This document shows, in pieces, positions 16,302-24,853 of a DNA stretch of 45,746 bases; within the stretch, counting starts at the first letter, position 1, and each line of letters opens with the position of its first letter. Made by a program: the position numbers and the translations under genes. Origin of the DNA: WVZL01 sp041862375. Its GTDB lineage: Bacteria > Acidobacteriota > Aminicenantia > Aminicenantales > Aminicenantaceae. Location: positions 1-45,746 of the forward strand of contig JBGVTE010000129.1 of NCBI GenBank assembly GCA_041862375.1, read 5' to 3'. Under the pieces are notes generated by a model, which was not told the DNA's origin, did not search any database, and saw only the letters and a list, made by a program, of their open reading frames with translations.

Positions 16302-17659
16302 TTAAAGAAAAAATTCTTGTTATTGATGACGAGGCGGGTATCAGAACCTCTTTACAAGGAATTCTGGAGGATGAAGGATACGAAGTGGAAACTGCAGCAA
16401 AAAGCGAAGATGGCCTCAGCTTGTTGAAAATAAAGAACTTCGACCTTATCCTTTTGGACATCTGGCTGCCAAAAATGAATGGGATTGAAGTCCTGAAAAA
16501 GATTAAAATGATGGAAGAAAGTTCTCAAGTAATCATGATCTCTGGTCATGGGACTATAGAAAATGCTGTTAAGGCGACCAAACTAGGAGCTTATGATTTT
16601 CTAGAGAAACCTCTTTCTCTAGAAAAGGTAGTTTTAACTGTCGAAAATGCTCTAAGACAAAAAAAGCTTGAAGAAGAAAATATTCAGCTCAGAGAAAAAA
16701 TAGAGCCGCGGTATCAACTTGTGGGAAAAAGCCCTGCAATCCAGAAACTAAGAGAAAAAATAAAAATAGCAGCTCCAACCGATGGTCGAGTTCTCATTTA
16801 TGGAGAAAACGGCACAGGAAAAGAACTCATCGCTCGCCTGATTCACAAGCAAAGTCCTAGAAAAAATAATAGGTTCGTGGAAATAAACTGTGCTGCCATT
16901 CCAGATGACTTGATCGAAAATGAATTATTCGGCTGCGTCAAAGAAGACATTTATCATACCTTCGTGGATAAAAAGGGAAAACTCCTCCTCGCTGACGGTG
17001 GGACCCTCTTTTTAGATGATATTAGCGAGATGAGCCTCAGTTCACAAGCAAAACTTCTGAGGATTATAGAAACTCAAACATTTGAGCCCATAGGATCTAG
17101 CGAAGCCATATCCGTCAACACCAGGATTATAGCTGCTTCAAATAAAAATTTAAAAGAGCTTAACAATAAGGGAAAATTCAGAGAAGATTTATTCTTCAAG
17201 CTTAATGTCATACCTCTTGTGATACCTGCCTTAAATGATAGAAAAGAAGATATTCCGTTATTGATATACTACTTTCTTAAATACTTTTGCAAAGAATACG
17301 GAAAAAAACAAAAAACTATGAATAGGGAAGCCTTAAAAGCTTTTCTAGATTACTCTTGGCCTGGGAATGTCAGTGAATTGTCCAATGTTATCGAACGATT
17401 CGTCATCATGGTTGAAGGCGAAGAGATTAAAGCTTCCCATCTTCCTCTCCTCGTCGAACCAATGGAATCTCACTATATTCCTGAAGTAATTGACAATGCA
17501 TCGCTAGCTCAAGCAAAGAGAATTTTCGAAAGAGAATACATTCATAATGCCCTGAAAAAAAATAATTGGAACATAATCAAAACAGCAACCGAACTTAAAT
17601 TAGATAAAAGTTCTCTTAACAGAAAAATTAAAGCCTTAAGAATAGCTTTCTTCGGTTGA
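16298..17659 (+). CDS. ntrX: NtrX-like response regulator lacking GAFTGA
   Basis: The 453-residue regulator has a receiver domain (ILVIDDEAGIR; phospho-acceptor Asp in LILLDIWLP, about residue 54; ISGHGTIENAV; AYDFLEKP). An AAA+ domain has Walker A YGENGTGKELIA (about 168-179) and Walker B GGTLFLDDISEMS, and a C-terminal Fis-type HTH is present (KNNWNIIKTATELKLDKSSL). Where NtrC-class activators have GAFTGA after ELFG, this protein reads ELFGCVKEDIYHTFVDKKGK. It therefore probably cannot open sigma54 promoters, as known for alphaproteobacterial NtrX proteins, and may act as a sigma70 regulator or repressor. Confidence 0.88.
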   Translation: MIKEKILVIDDEAGIRTSLQGILEDEGYEVETAAKSEDGLSLLKIKNFDLILLDIWLPKMNGIEVLKKIKMMEESSQVIMISGHGTIENAVKATKLGAYDFLEKPLSLEKVVLTVENALRQKKLEEENIQLREKIEPRYQLVGKSPAIQKLREKIKIAAPTDGRVLIYGENGTGKELIARLIHKQSPRKNNRFVEINCAAIPDDLIENELFGCVKEDIYHTFVDKKGKLLLADGGTLFLDDISEMSLSSQAKLLRIIETQTFEPIGSSEAISVNTRIIAASNKNLKELNNKGKFREDLFFKLNVIPLVIPALNDRKEDIPLLIYYFLKYFCKEYGKKQKTMNREALKAFLDYSWPGNVSELSNVIERFVIMVEGEEIKASHLPLLVEPMESHYIPEVIDNASLAQAKRIFEREYIHNALKKNNWNIIKTATELKLDKSSLNRKIKALRIAFFG

Positions 17660-17830
17660 TCTTCTGAATCTCATTCAATCTGGTTTCTTACTGCTCTAGC
17701 CATCGGCACATTTCTCATTTGTCTTCGACACTCATCTTTCATTTAAAAATCTATAAACCACATAGAGTGATTCCCTTTCATTTTATTGTTTAACAAATTA
17801 TGTTAGGATGCGCCTGCCATCTTGGCCTGG

Positions 17831-17863
17831 AAGCATCTTTTTCCCGTGATAAAAAAGATGCTT
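17831..17863. promoter_or_regulatory. strong 12-bp hairpin upstream of the symporter gene
   Basis: AAGCATCTTTTT (17831-17842) and AAAAAGATGCTT (17852-17863) are perfect inverted repeats around a nine-base loop. A T-rich tract begins about ten bases later, not immediately, so it is an imperfect intrinsic terminator for ntrX or a leader/operator element of the symporter. Confidence 0.5.
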
Positions 17864-17874
17864 ACATTCTTAGC

Positions 17875-17903
17875 TTTTTGTTTTATTTTTTTTCATCTAT
17901 AAT
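17875..17903 (+). promoter_or_regulatory. probable promoter of the symporter gene
   Basis: A consensus TATAAT at 17898-17903 has a weak TTTTTG 17 bases upstream (17875-17880). The start would fall near 17910, leaving about eight bases before the ATG at 17918 and no Shine-Dalgarno. Confidence 0.45.
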
Positions 17904-17917
17904 ATAGAACCTTAAAA

Positions 17918-19267
17918 ATGGGCGGTATTGAATCTCAGATTACAGAAGTAATAACCTCAATTAGAAATTTTGTCTGGGGTGTCCCTATGCTTGTTCTTCT
18001 GGTGGGAACAGGGATTTTCCTTACTTTCAGATTAAGGGGGCTCCAGATAAGAGGCCTCCTCTATTCCCTCTACCTAGGGTTGATTAAAAGAAAAGAAGAC
18101 GACCAAGAGAAAGGCGACATCTCCCACTTTCAAGCACTCATGACTGCTTTGGCAGCAACAGTAGGCACAGGTAATATCGCTGGTGTTGCAACCGCAATAG
18201 TAGCAGGGGGACCAGGTGCTCTCTTCTGGATGTGGATTACAGGTCTTTTCGGCATGGCCACCAAGTATTCAGAAGCAGTCTTGGCTATAAAATACAGAGA
18301 AGTAGATAAATTCGGCACGATGAGTGGCGGCCCGATGTACTACATCTCAAAAGGATTAGGCTGGAAATGGCTAGGGGTGCTTTTTGCTGTATTTGCTTCC
18401 ATTGCCGCTTTCGGAATCGGCAACATGGTTCAATCCAATTCTGTGGCAGAGGCAGTAAACACATCTTTCGGGATACCCAACTGGACAACGGGAATCTTGT
18501 TAGCGATTTTTACAGCCATGGTCACTTTAGGGGGGATAAAAAGTATTGCAAGAGTAACTCAATACCTTGTTCCTCTTATGATTGTTATCTACTTTTTTGG
18601 AGCACTTGCCATTTTACTGCTGAATATCACCGTGATCCCTAACATTTTCAGGCTAATCTTAAAATCTGCTTTCACCCCCACAGCAGCCTTTGGCGGCTTT
18701 CTCGGCTCTACTATTATGCAGACGATGAGAGAAGGAGTTGCTAGAGGAGTCTTCTCTAATGAATCAGGACTGGGTTCAGCCCCAATCGCTGCGGCTGCAG
18801 CTAAAACTCCTAATCCTGTTAAACAGGCACTGGTCTCCATGACCCAAACCTTTATCGACACTCTGGTGATCTGTACTATGACAGGCTTTGTTCTCCTTTC
18901 CACTGGTTTTTGGACATCTGGCCCTACAGGAGCTGAACTCACTGCCCTTGCCTTTAAAAGCGCCTTACCAGGAGGGATAGGAGAATTCATTGTAACTCTT
19001 GGTCTCATATTTTTTGCTTACTCGACTATCCTTGGCTGGTGCTACTACGGAGAAAAATCCCTCGAGTATCTGCTCGGGGAGAACGCAGTCAGACCTTACC
19101 GCGTTATTTTTGTTATATTTGTGGCTATAGGCACTTTTTTAAAGCTTGAGACTGTCTGGACAGTAGCAGACCTGATGAATGGACTCATGGCGTTTCCTAA
19201 TTTAGTGGGACTCATCGGTTTAAGCCATATAATTGTCAAAGAAACGAACAAACATTTTTACAGATAA
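17918..19267 (+). CDS. alanine/glycine:cation symporter (AGCS family)
   Basis: A 449-residue inner-membrane transporter with about ten hydrophobic segments. The N-terminus (NFVWGVPMLVLLVGTGIFLT) and motifs ALAATVGTGNIAGVATAI, GGPGALFWMWITGLFGMATK, GGPMYYISKGLGWKW and GVFSNESGLGSAPIA are diagnostic of sodium- or proton-coupled alanine/glycine carriers. The ATG at 17918 fits the family N-terminus although no ribosome site precedes it. With alr and gdhA in the window it fits an amino-acid-using lifestyle, but there is no direct link. Confidence 0.95.
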   Translation: MGGIESQITEVITSIRNFVWGVPMLVLLVGTGIFLTFRLRGLQIRGLLYSLYLGLIKRKEDDQEKGDISHFQALMTALAATVGTGNIAGVATAIVAGGPGALFWMWITGLFGMATKYSEAVLAIKYREVDKFGTMSGGPMYYISKGLGWKWLGVLFAVFASIAAFGIGNMVQSNSVAEAVNTSFGIPNWTTGILLAIFTAMVTLGGIKSIARVTQYLVPLMIVIYFFGALAILLLNITVIPNIFRLILKSAFTPTAAFGGFLGSTIMQTMREGVARGVFSNESGLGSAPIAAAAAKTPNPVKQALVSMTQTFIDTLVICTMTGFVLLSTGFWTSGPTGAELTALAFKSALPGGIGEFIVTLGLIFFAYSTILGWCYYGEKSLEYLLGENAVRPYRVIFVIFVAIGTFLKLETVWTVADLMNGLMAFPNLVGLIGLSHIIVKETNKHFYR

Positions 19268-19402
19268 ACCTCCTTTGACAGGACCCCTCCTTAAAAAAGA
19301 ACAAAGAAAATAACCATCGCGGAAAAAAAGTTTACTATCTACTTTTTTAATTTACAGGCGTTATGATTTGTGATATCGTTGTGAACAAGAAATTTTGAGG
19401 AA

Positions 19403-20767
19403 ATGATGAGAGTTCAAGCTCTGGGTATCATAATCAATTCCACCCGGAAATTCATAAACATGGGGCTGCTCTCTCGTCTCTGGAATCTGGTTAAAAATTT
19501 TCATCCTGCTGATATCGCATCCCTCTTAAAACATCTCGTTTTTAGAGAAAAACGTATCCTTTTCAATATTGTACTGGAAAAAGAAAAAGAAAAAGCTGCT
19601 GAAGTCCTGAGTGAACTAGTGCCCGAGGATGCCGCGCAAATTATAGAAGAGCTCAAAGCAGAACAGATATCTGACCTTTTTCAGAATGTTCCTCCTGACG
19701 ATATAGCTCCCATACTCGACCATCTTCCAGCGGAGATGAAAGATTCCATTCTTGCTCAAATGGAAAAAAAGCCATCAGATGATGTTAAAGAACTCCTTCT
19801 CTATGATGAAGAAACAGCCGGAAGAATAATGTCAACTGAACTCTATGCTCTTGAGCACAACACGAACGTTTCTGATGCCATAACAGCTATCCAGCTTGAA
19901 GGAGATGTTGAATCAGCTTTCTACCTTTACGCAGTAGATGATCAATACCATTTAGTTGGAGTGGTTTCTTTGAGAAAGCTCTTATTCTCCAGACCTAATA
20001 CTCCTCTAAAAGACATCATGACGACTGATATCATAAGCGTCCACACAGAAACTGACCAAGAAGAAGTAGCTCATATGGTGGCAGATTACAATCTCGTCGC
20101 TATTCCTGTAGTAGATTCTGAAAATAAATTGGTGGGCGTTGTAACAGTCGATGACGTCATCGATGTCATAAATAAAGAGGCAACCGAAGATATGTACAAG
20201 ATGGTATCGCTGGATACAACTGACAGGCTTCAGAACAGCCCTTTTAAATCCGTAAGAAAAAGGCTCCCTTTTCTCTTAATAAGTCTTCTCACAGCTTCAC
20301 TAGCTCCCTTTGCCGTAAAACTCTTTGAAGGAACGATCCAACAATTCGTCAAATTGGCCGTTCTTATGCCTCTCGTTATGGCTTTAGGCGGCATTGCTGG
20401 AAACCAAACCATAGCAATCATGGTTCGGGAAATTGCAACTGGAGAAGCAGAGTGGCTCACAGCGAGAAAAGCATTGCTTAAAGAAATATTAGTCGGTATT
20501 GGAAATGGTACTATCATTGGGTCAATTCTTGCAGTCATAACTTATTTTTTATTCCGGAACCCATTTCTCGGACTTATTTTAGGACTGGCTATAATAATTA
20601 ATCTATTCATTGCTGCTTTTCTTGGAGTCATAATTCCTCTCTTCCTCAGGTTGATCAGACTTGATCCTGCTTTAGGTTCAGTAAACCTTCTTACAATGTG
20701 TACTGACACTGTCGGCATTTTCTCTTTTCTCGGGCTTGGCACTCTTTTTCTTAGTTACCTTACGTAG
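19403..20767 (+). CDS. mgtE: magnesium transporter MgtE
   Basis: The 454-residue protein has the MgtE N domain (FHPADIASLLKHL; VPPDDIAPILDHLP), two CBS domains (about 135-255; DIMTTDIISVHTETDQEEVA), and a five-helix channel domain with MALGGIAGNQTIAIMVREIA, where the conserved GGIAGNQ lines the Mg2+ pore. The cytosolic domains close the channel when Mg2+ is high. GAGG lies about five bases before the first of two adjacent ATGs. TTTACA and TATCGT (19351-19379, 17-base spacer) may be its promoter. No Mg-sensing riboswitch fits in the 135-base gap. Confidence 0.96.
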   Translation: MMRVQALGIIINSTRKFINMGLLSRLWNLVKNFHPADIASLLKHLVFREKRILFNIVLEKEKEKAAEVLSELVPEDAAQIIEELKAEQISDLFQNVPPDDIAPILDHLPAEMKDSILAQMEKKPSDDVKELLLYDEETAGRIMSTELYALEHNTNVSDAITAIQLEGDVESAFYLYAVDDQYHLVGVVSLRKLLFSRPNTPLKDIMTTDIISVHTETDQEEVAHMVADYNLVAIPVVDSENKLVGVVTVDDVIDVINKEATEDMYKMVSLDTTDRLQNSPFKSVRKRLPFLLISLLTASLAPFAVKLFEGTIQQFVKLAVLMPLVMALGGIAGNQTIAIMVREIATGEAEWLTARKALLKEILVGIGNGTIIGSILAVITYFLFRNPFLGLILGLAIIINLFIAAFLGVIIPLFLRLIRLDPALGSVNLLTMCTDTVGIFSFLGLGTLFLSYLT

Positions 20768-20776
20768 AAATTTCCC

Positions 20777-21511
20777 ATGCCCCTCAATCAATCTGAAGCA
20801 ATTGTCTTACGCAGTTTCAATGTGGGCGATCAAGACAAAATTGTCGTCTTTTTTTCCCATGATAAAGGTGTAATAAAAGGAATCGCAAAAGGGGCACGAA
20901 AATTTGGCAATCGCTTTGGAAGCAGCCTCGAACCCATGTCTCTTGTGAGAATCTTTTACTATGAAAAAGAAAGAAAGGATTTAGTTACTATCAGCAACTG
21001 TGACCTTCTCGAATCCTTCTTTGAAATCCAGCAAGACCTAAAGATTGTTTTTACCCTATCCTATTTTACAGAGCTCGTCGAAGCATTTTTCCCCACGAGG
21101 TCAAAGGAAGTTCTTATTTACCGCCTCTTGCTCTCTGTACTCAGAGCTCTTAAAGAAGGTAGAGATTCAAGCTTCTTAACCCACTATTTCGAAGCTTGGT
21201 TTCTTAAAATCAATGGTATTATGCCTAACTTTGCGAAATGCAAGAGATGCCAAAAAAAAATTTCTGACTCGAGTTGGCTATCCCCAAAAAAAGATGGAGC
21301 ATACTGCAATAGCTGTGCTCCTCAAAAAAAGGAAAAAGTAGGAAAAGAACTGAGCCTATTCCTGCAGTGGGTTAGAAAAAACTCCCCTTCGCATAAAGGA
21401 GATATTCCGTTTACTCCTCAACAACTAAAAGCTATCAGAAAAATTCTTCAGGAAATCATCATTTATCATCTTGAGGTCGAACCTAAAACCCTTCGTCATT
21501 TAAACAAATAG
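20777..21511 (+). CDS. recO: DNA repair protein RecO
   Basis: RecO helps load RecA on SSB-coated gaps with RecR/RecF. The 244-residue protein starts MPLNQSEAIVLRSFNVGDQD, the OB-fold N-terminus, and has KGIAKGARKFGNRFGSSLEP. A helical domain and a zinc ribbon follow (CKRCQKK ... YCNSCAP, about 155-178). Length and order are normal. It starts nine bases after mgtE and is likely co-transcribed with it. Confidence 0.94.
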   Translation: MPLNQSEAIVLRSFNVGDQDKIVVFFSHDKGVIKGIAKGARKFGNRFGSSLEPMSLVRIFYYEKERKDLVTISNCDLLESFFEIQQDLKIVFTLSYFTELVEAFFPTRSKEVLIYRLLLSVLRALKEGRDSSFLTHYFEAWFLKINGIMPNFAKCKRCQKKISDSSWLSPKKDGAYCNSCAPQKKEKVGKELSLFLQWVRKNSPSHKGDIPFTPQQLKAIRKILQEIIIYHLEVEPKTLRHLNK

Positions 21512-21516
21512 CTTCC

Positions 21517-21759
21517 TCAATATTCAAACCCAAAACCCACTCCTACATGAAGTCCACCTATATTATATTTATGTTCATTAGGAGATACACGACAATAGCT
21601 GTAATGGGCATAGATGTCAAAGATTAAGCCACCGCTGATCTTAAAAAAACAACCAGCAAGACCAATAAACCCAATTTTCTTATCCTTAATCTCCTCAAAA
21701 ACTCCAATTTCCTTGTATTGATAATACCCGACTCCGCCGCCAAAATAAGGATTTAGCAC
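21517..21759 (-). pseudogene. C-terminal relic of an outer-membrane beta-barrel gene
   Basis: The frame of 80 codons reads PYFGGGVGYYQYKE, then GFIGLAGCFFKISGGLIFDI and HVGVGFGFEY, ending in an aromatic residue. This is the last four or so strands of a small OmpA/porin-type barrel. There is no signal peptide: it opens at a GTG directly after an in-frame TAA, and no ribosome site is visible. No 5' part is present upstream. It is best read as the 3' end left after deletion of the gene. Confidence 0.6.
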
Positions 21760-21871
21760 TTAAAAATATCAATTTCAAGAAAAAGGAGGCAGGCTCACTA
21801 CTGTCCCCTTTTTCTTTTTCTTTTACTTTTTATGGGAAAAGAGTAAACTAAGAGTCTCCCAGGAGGTTTAG

Positions 21872-22390
21872 ATGAAAGAAGAAGCTACGAGCAAATGCAA
21901 AATTTGCGAAAATACCATTGATCTCAACATCCCTCATTTCATTCTCACTTTTAACAAGGAAGCTGTGGAGGACGGCTCCAAGAAAGTCCTGGAATCTGTG
22001 GAAGGAGCTACAATTTGTGAGGAGTGCGGGAAAGAAGGAATTAATTCAGTTCTCAGGCAATTAAAAATTATCCATGATTCTGATACAGAGCTGACACAGA
22101 AAATGAAAAAAATAGAGAAATCAGTGGATATGATCTCTCTCGTAAAAGACTTCGGTATTACAGGTGAAAAGGTTGGTATCTCAAACCAGTATCTTGCGAA
22201 ATGTCCATTTCACGACCAAGAATCGTCTTTCCTGATAGATGGTAAGAGGAAGGAATATTTTTGCTTCTGTGAGGGATTAAAAGGAGATATTTTTAGCTTT
22301 GTGATTAATTATGATAGAGATGTCAACCACAATCATACAACCCTGAAACAAGCTGTAGATTTCTTAATGGAAAAATACAATATTCAGTAA
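21872..22390 (+). CDS. stand-alone CHC2 (primase-type) zinc-finger protein
   Basis: The 172-residue protein has an N-terminal pair of cysteine knuckles, CKICENTID (Cys9, Cys12) and CEECGKEG (about 49-52). A short coil follows, then LVKDFGITGEKVG ... YLAKCPFHDQESSFLID ... EYFCFCEGLKGDIFSFV. The last part is the CHC2 zinc-binding domain that starts DnaG primases, with CPFH and a later cysteine. No TOPRIM or helicase-binding part follows. A strong AGGAGG stands before the ATG. It may bind single-stranded DNA or act as a regulatory or accessory primase module. The real function is unknown, and neighbours give no help. Confidence 0.72.
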   Translation: MKEEATSKCKICENTIDLNIPHFILTFNKEAVEDGSKKVLESVEGATICEECGKEGINSVLRQLKIIHDSDTELTQKMKKIEKSVDMISLVKDFGITGEKVGISNQYLAKCPFHDQESSFLIDGKRKEYFCFCEGLKGDIFSFVINYDRDVNHNHTTLKQAVDFLMEKYNIQ

Positions 22391-22408
22391 TTTCCTGAAA
22401 ATATTTCT

Positions 22409-24706
22409 TTAAAGAGTCCACGCATAGCCAACTTTTACAAAGAATGTCTTGTCTTTTTGGGTAATATCAATCCCTGTCATTCCTAAATAGTTGTCAGAGT
22501 ATCCCAGGAACAGAACAGTCTGAGGATTAATTTTGTATGAAAACAGGAATTGAGTAAAAAATTGACGGCTTTTAGGATCTACGGGAAATGAATAAAGAAC
22601 AGGATTTCTAGCAACATCTGTATACTGAATAATAGCTCTAATAAAAGTGCGAACATTAAAGTGATATATCATACGAACCTGAGACAGGTTAGCCTCGAAA
22701 ATCTCCCCTTTTCCCAAGGCAAGTCGCTGAAGCGCATGACTTAAATTGATATTGAGATTCCGGCTCAGGTTGAATTCCAAGCCAGGCATGATAGTGAGAA
22801 GTGTAGCAGCCCGGGAGTTTGCGTAGTCAATTCCATCGCCATATCTTCCAAAAAATGTAAGCCTCAGGCCACCCCTTGGCTTAATCTCTAATTGCACCTC
22901 CAGATTGCTTAAATCATAGGTCACTTCATTAAAAAACTCTTTATTATGGGAAGCAAAAATCGTCAACATAGACTGCAATGGGCCATCATACCGAGTGATG
23001 AGGGCAATACTCTGATCAGTCAGAGTGCCATCGTGAGCTTCAGTTCTTATTCCTATTATTCCCAACCGCAGTTGTGTGAACCAGCCGCCTGGTTCACCCC
23101 AAAACACGTGCAGTACTTGGCCCTGAGCACTCCGAATATCAACTCGCGGAATAAAGCCGTAGTCAGCCCTGAATCCTGGAGTCATGTTTTTATAATTAGC
23201 AAACAAAACCCAGTTTCGGCTTTGGTGCAAGAATTCTGCTTCCAGGGCATTGCCTCCAAACCATTTCATGTCTTGGCCATAGGCAAGAGCGACTTCGTCA
23301 GGATAATCGGTTTCTGAGTGGAGATACTGGAAGCTGAACGTATTTGTGCGGGAGAGCCGTAAGAAGCCATCAAAACCAAGGACATGGTTACTATAGCTTT
23401 CTCCCTCTCGTCCGGTATAGATAAAGCCAAGGGTTGAAGTCCGGCCCACATCCCGGCGGTAACGGAATACGCCTCCTATAACTTTCTTGTCTAAAGAAGT
23501 TGAAAGAGAGCCCATGTTTGAAGGAAAAACCAGGTTATTGATCTTGTCTTGAGTTACAAAAATACCAAGAGCGTTTTTCCCTGATTTCTGAGTTATTTTA
23601 AAACCCCATTCAGGATCTGCCACGGTACGGGTAAAAACGGCCTCAACAGGCGTGAGAAAAAAATCGGCACCTTCAAGGAAAAACGGCCGCTTTTCAGGAT
23701 AGCGGAGTACATAGCGGATATTAACATCAAGCTGCGCAACATCGGCTTCAACCTGAGAAAAATCGGGATTAACTGTTGCATTGAGAATCAGGTTAGGTGT
23801 CACTCCCCAGCGCGCCGTAATACCCGGTTCTGCTTCCACTTTCCCAGCCTCCATCTTCCCTTCAGGAAAATCTTCCCGCATATCAGTACGGCTGGATGTA
23901 AGTGTCGGATCAAATTCAAGATTATGTCCTGGTGACATCCCCTGGAAACCAATGAGCTTGTTATACTGACAAAGGATACAGCTTTTATTTCGGTCTATAA
24001 CATGGGAGGATATCCGGTGGCGGACATTTCGAGGATAAGAACGGCCTGCACTAAATCCCCACGTTTGCTTCTCTTGAGCTTGAGGAAAGCGAAGCTGGTT
24101 AAAGGGGATGGCAATTTCGATCGCGTAGCCGAAGTCTGAAATCTTTCCTGCCGATTCCCAGATAGCATCCCAGGAAAAATCCTCATAACCCTCCAACTCG
24201 CTGAAATTCGCATCAGCCTGAACTCCCAAAGGATTAACCCGAAATTGGAAGCCACGGCGCTCATCATTAAAAGGATCTATAATAATATGCACATGGTCGT
24301 CTTGAATGTAGGTATCGATTGCATCTCTGTCCATCAGATGGGCTCGAATTTTTTGAGGTTCAGGATCAAAACAACGGAAAGCAACGTAAAGTTTATTTTT
24401 ATCAAAGGTGACCATGCATTCACTGTCAACCGGAGGAGTGATATTATCACCAGGCATCCATTCGTAAGGAAGATTAATGACAACCGCATCTTCCCAGGCT
24501 TCTTCATCAAGTACTCCGTCTATGTTTATTTCCGAGGTTGCCATGGTTACTTTAAAGTTCTTTGGTGGAGGTAGTGCTTTTTCTTCCTCCATTCTCGAGC
24601 TGACTCCTTCTTTTCCATTGATAATCTGAATCTCAGAACTAAAGGACAAAAGAAATATCCACAAAATAGCAAAGCCTATATTCGAAGCGAACCTGCATTT
24701 TCTCAT
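22409..24706 (-). CDS. DUF5916 outer-membrane protein with CBM9-like domain
   Basis: From the ATG at 24706, with AGGAAG five bases upstream, the product is 765 residues: signal peptide, then EINIDGVLDEEAWEDAVVIN, the start of a CBM9-like beta-sandwich (about 55-240). A long DUF5916 barrel-like region follows with RWGVTPNLILNATVNPDFSQ, VEADVAQLDVN and RYPEKRPFFLEG. That order is diagnostic of DUF5916 proteins, common in Bacteroidetes and Acidobacteria-like bacteria. The role is unknown; a carbohydrate-facing outer-membrane location is likely. It follows the glycan operon on the same strand after a 147-base gap, so it may belong with it. Confidence 0.85.
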   Translation of the reverse strand: MRKCRFASNIGFAILWIFLLSFSSEIQIINGKEGVSSRMEEEKALPPPKNFKVTMATSEINIDGVLDEEAWEDAVVINLPYEWMPGDNITPPVDSECMVTFDKNKLYVAFRCFDPEPQKIRAHLMDRDAIDTYIQDDHVHIIIDPFNDERRGFQFRVNPLGVQADANFSELEGYEDFSWDAIWESAGKISDFGYAIEIAIPFNQLRFPQAQEKQTWGFSAGRSYPRNVRHRISSHVIDRNKSCILCQYNKLIGFQGMSPGHNLEFDPTLTSSRTDMREDFPEGKMEAGKVEAEPGITARWGVTPNLILNATVNPDFSQVEADVAQLDVNIRYVLRYPEKRPFFLEGADFFLTPVEAVFTRTVADPEWGFKITQKSGKNALGIFVTQDKINNLVFPSNMGSLSTSLDKKVIGGVFRYRRDVGRTSTLGFIYTGREGESYSNHVLGFDGFLRLSRTNTFSFQYLHSETDYPDEVALAYGQDMKWFGGNALEAEFLHQSRNWVLFANYKNMTPGFRADYGFIPRVDIRSAQGQVLHVFWGEPGGWFTQLRLGIIGIRTEAHDGTLTDQSIALITRYDGPLQSMLTIFASHNKEFFNEVTYDLSNLEVQLEIKPRGGLRLTFFGRYGDGIDYANSRAATLLTIMPGLEFNLSRNLNINLSHALQRLALGKGEIFEANLSQVRMIYHFNVRTFIRAIIQYTDVARNPVLYSFPVDPKSRQFFTQFLFSYKINPQTVLFLGYSDNYLGMTGIDITQKDKTFFVKVGYAWTL

Positions 24707-24853
24707 GTGCACTTCCTTTTTTTCCTGTTCTAAAAATATATACGTATAAAACTTATTTAAGATTGAAAAAAAGAAAAAAAGTTAAAAAGGAGGGGTTCCT
24801 TACAGGCCTGGAAATTACATCTTGCTTTCTGAAGCGATGTCGTGGCGTTGATA

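Noticed and set aside
19268..19402. Possible Mg2+ riboswitch (M-box or ykkC-like) upstream of mgtE
   Set aside because: The gap is only 135 bases, of which about 50 follow the likely promoter; no conserved core is visible.
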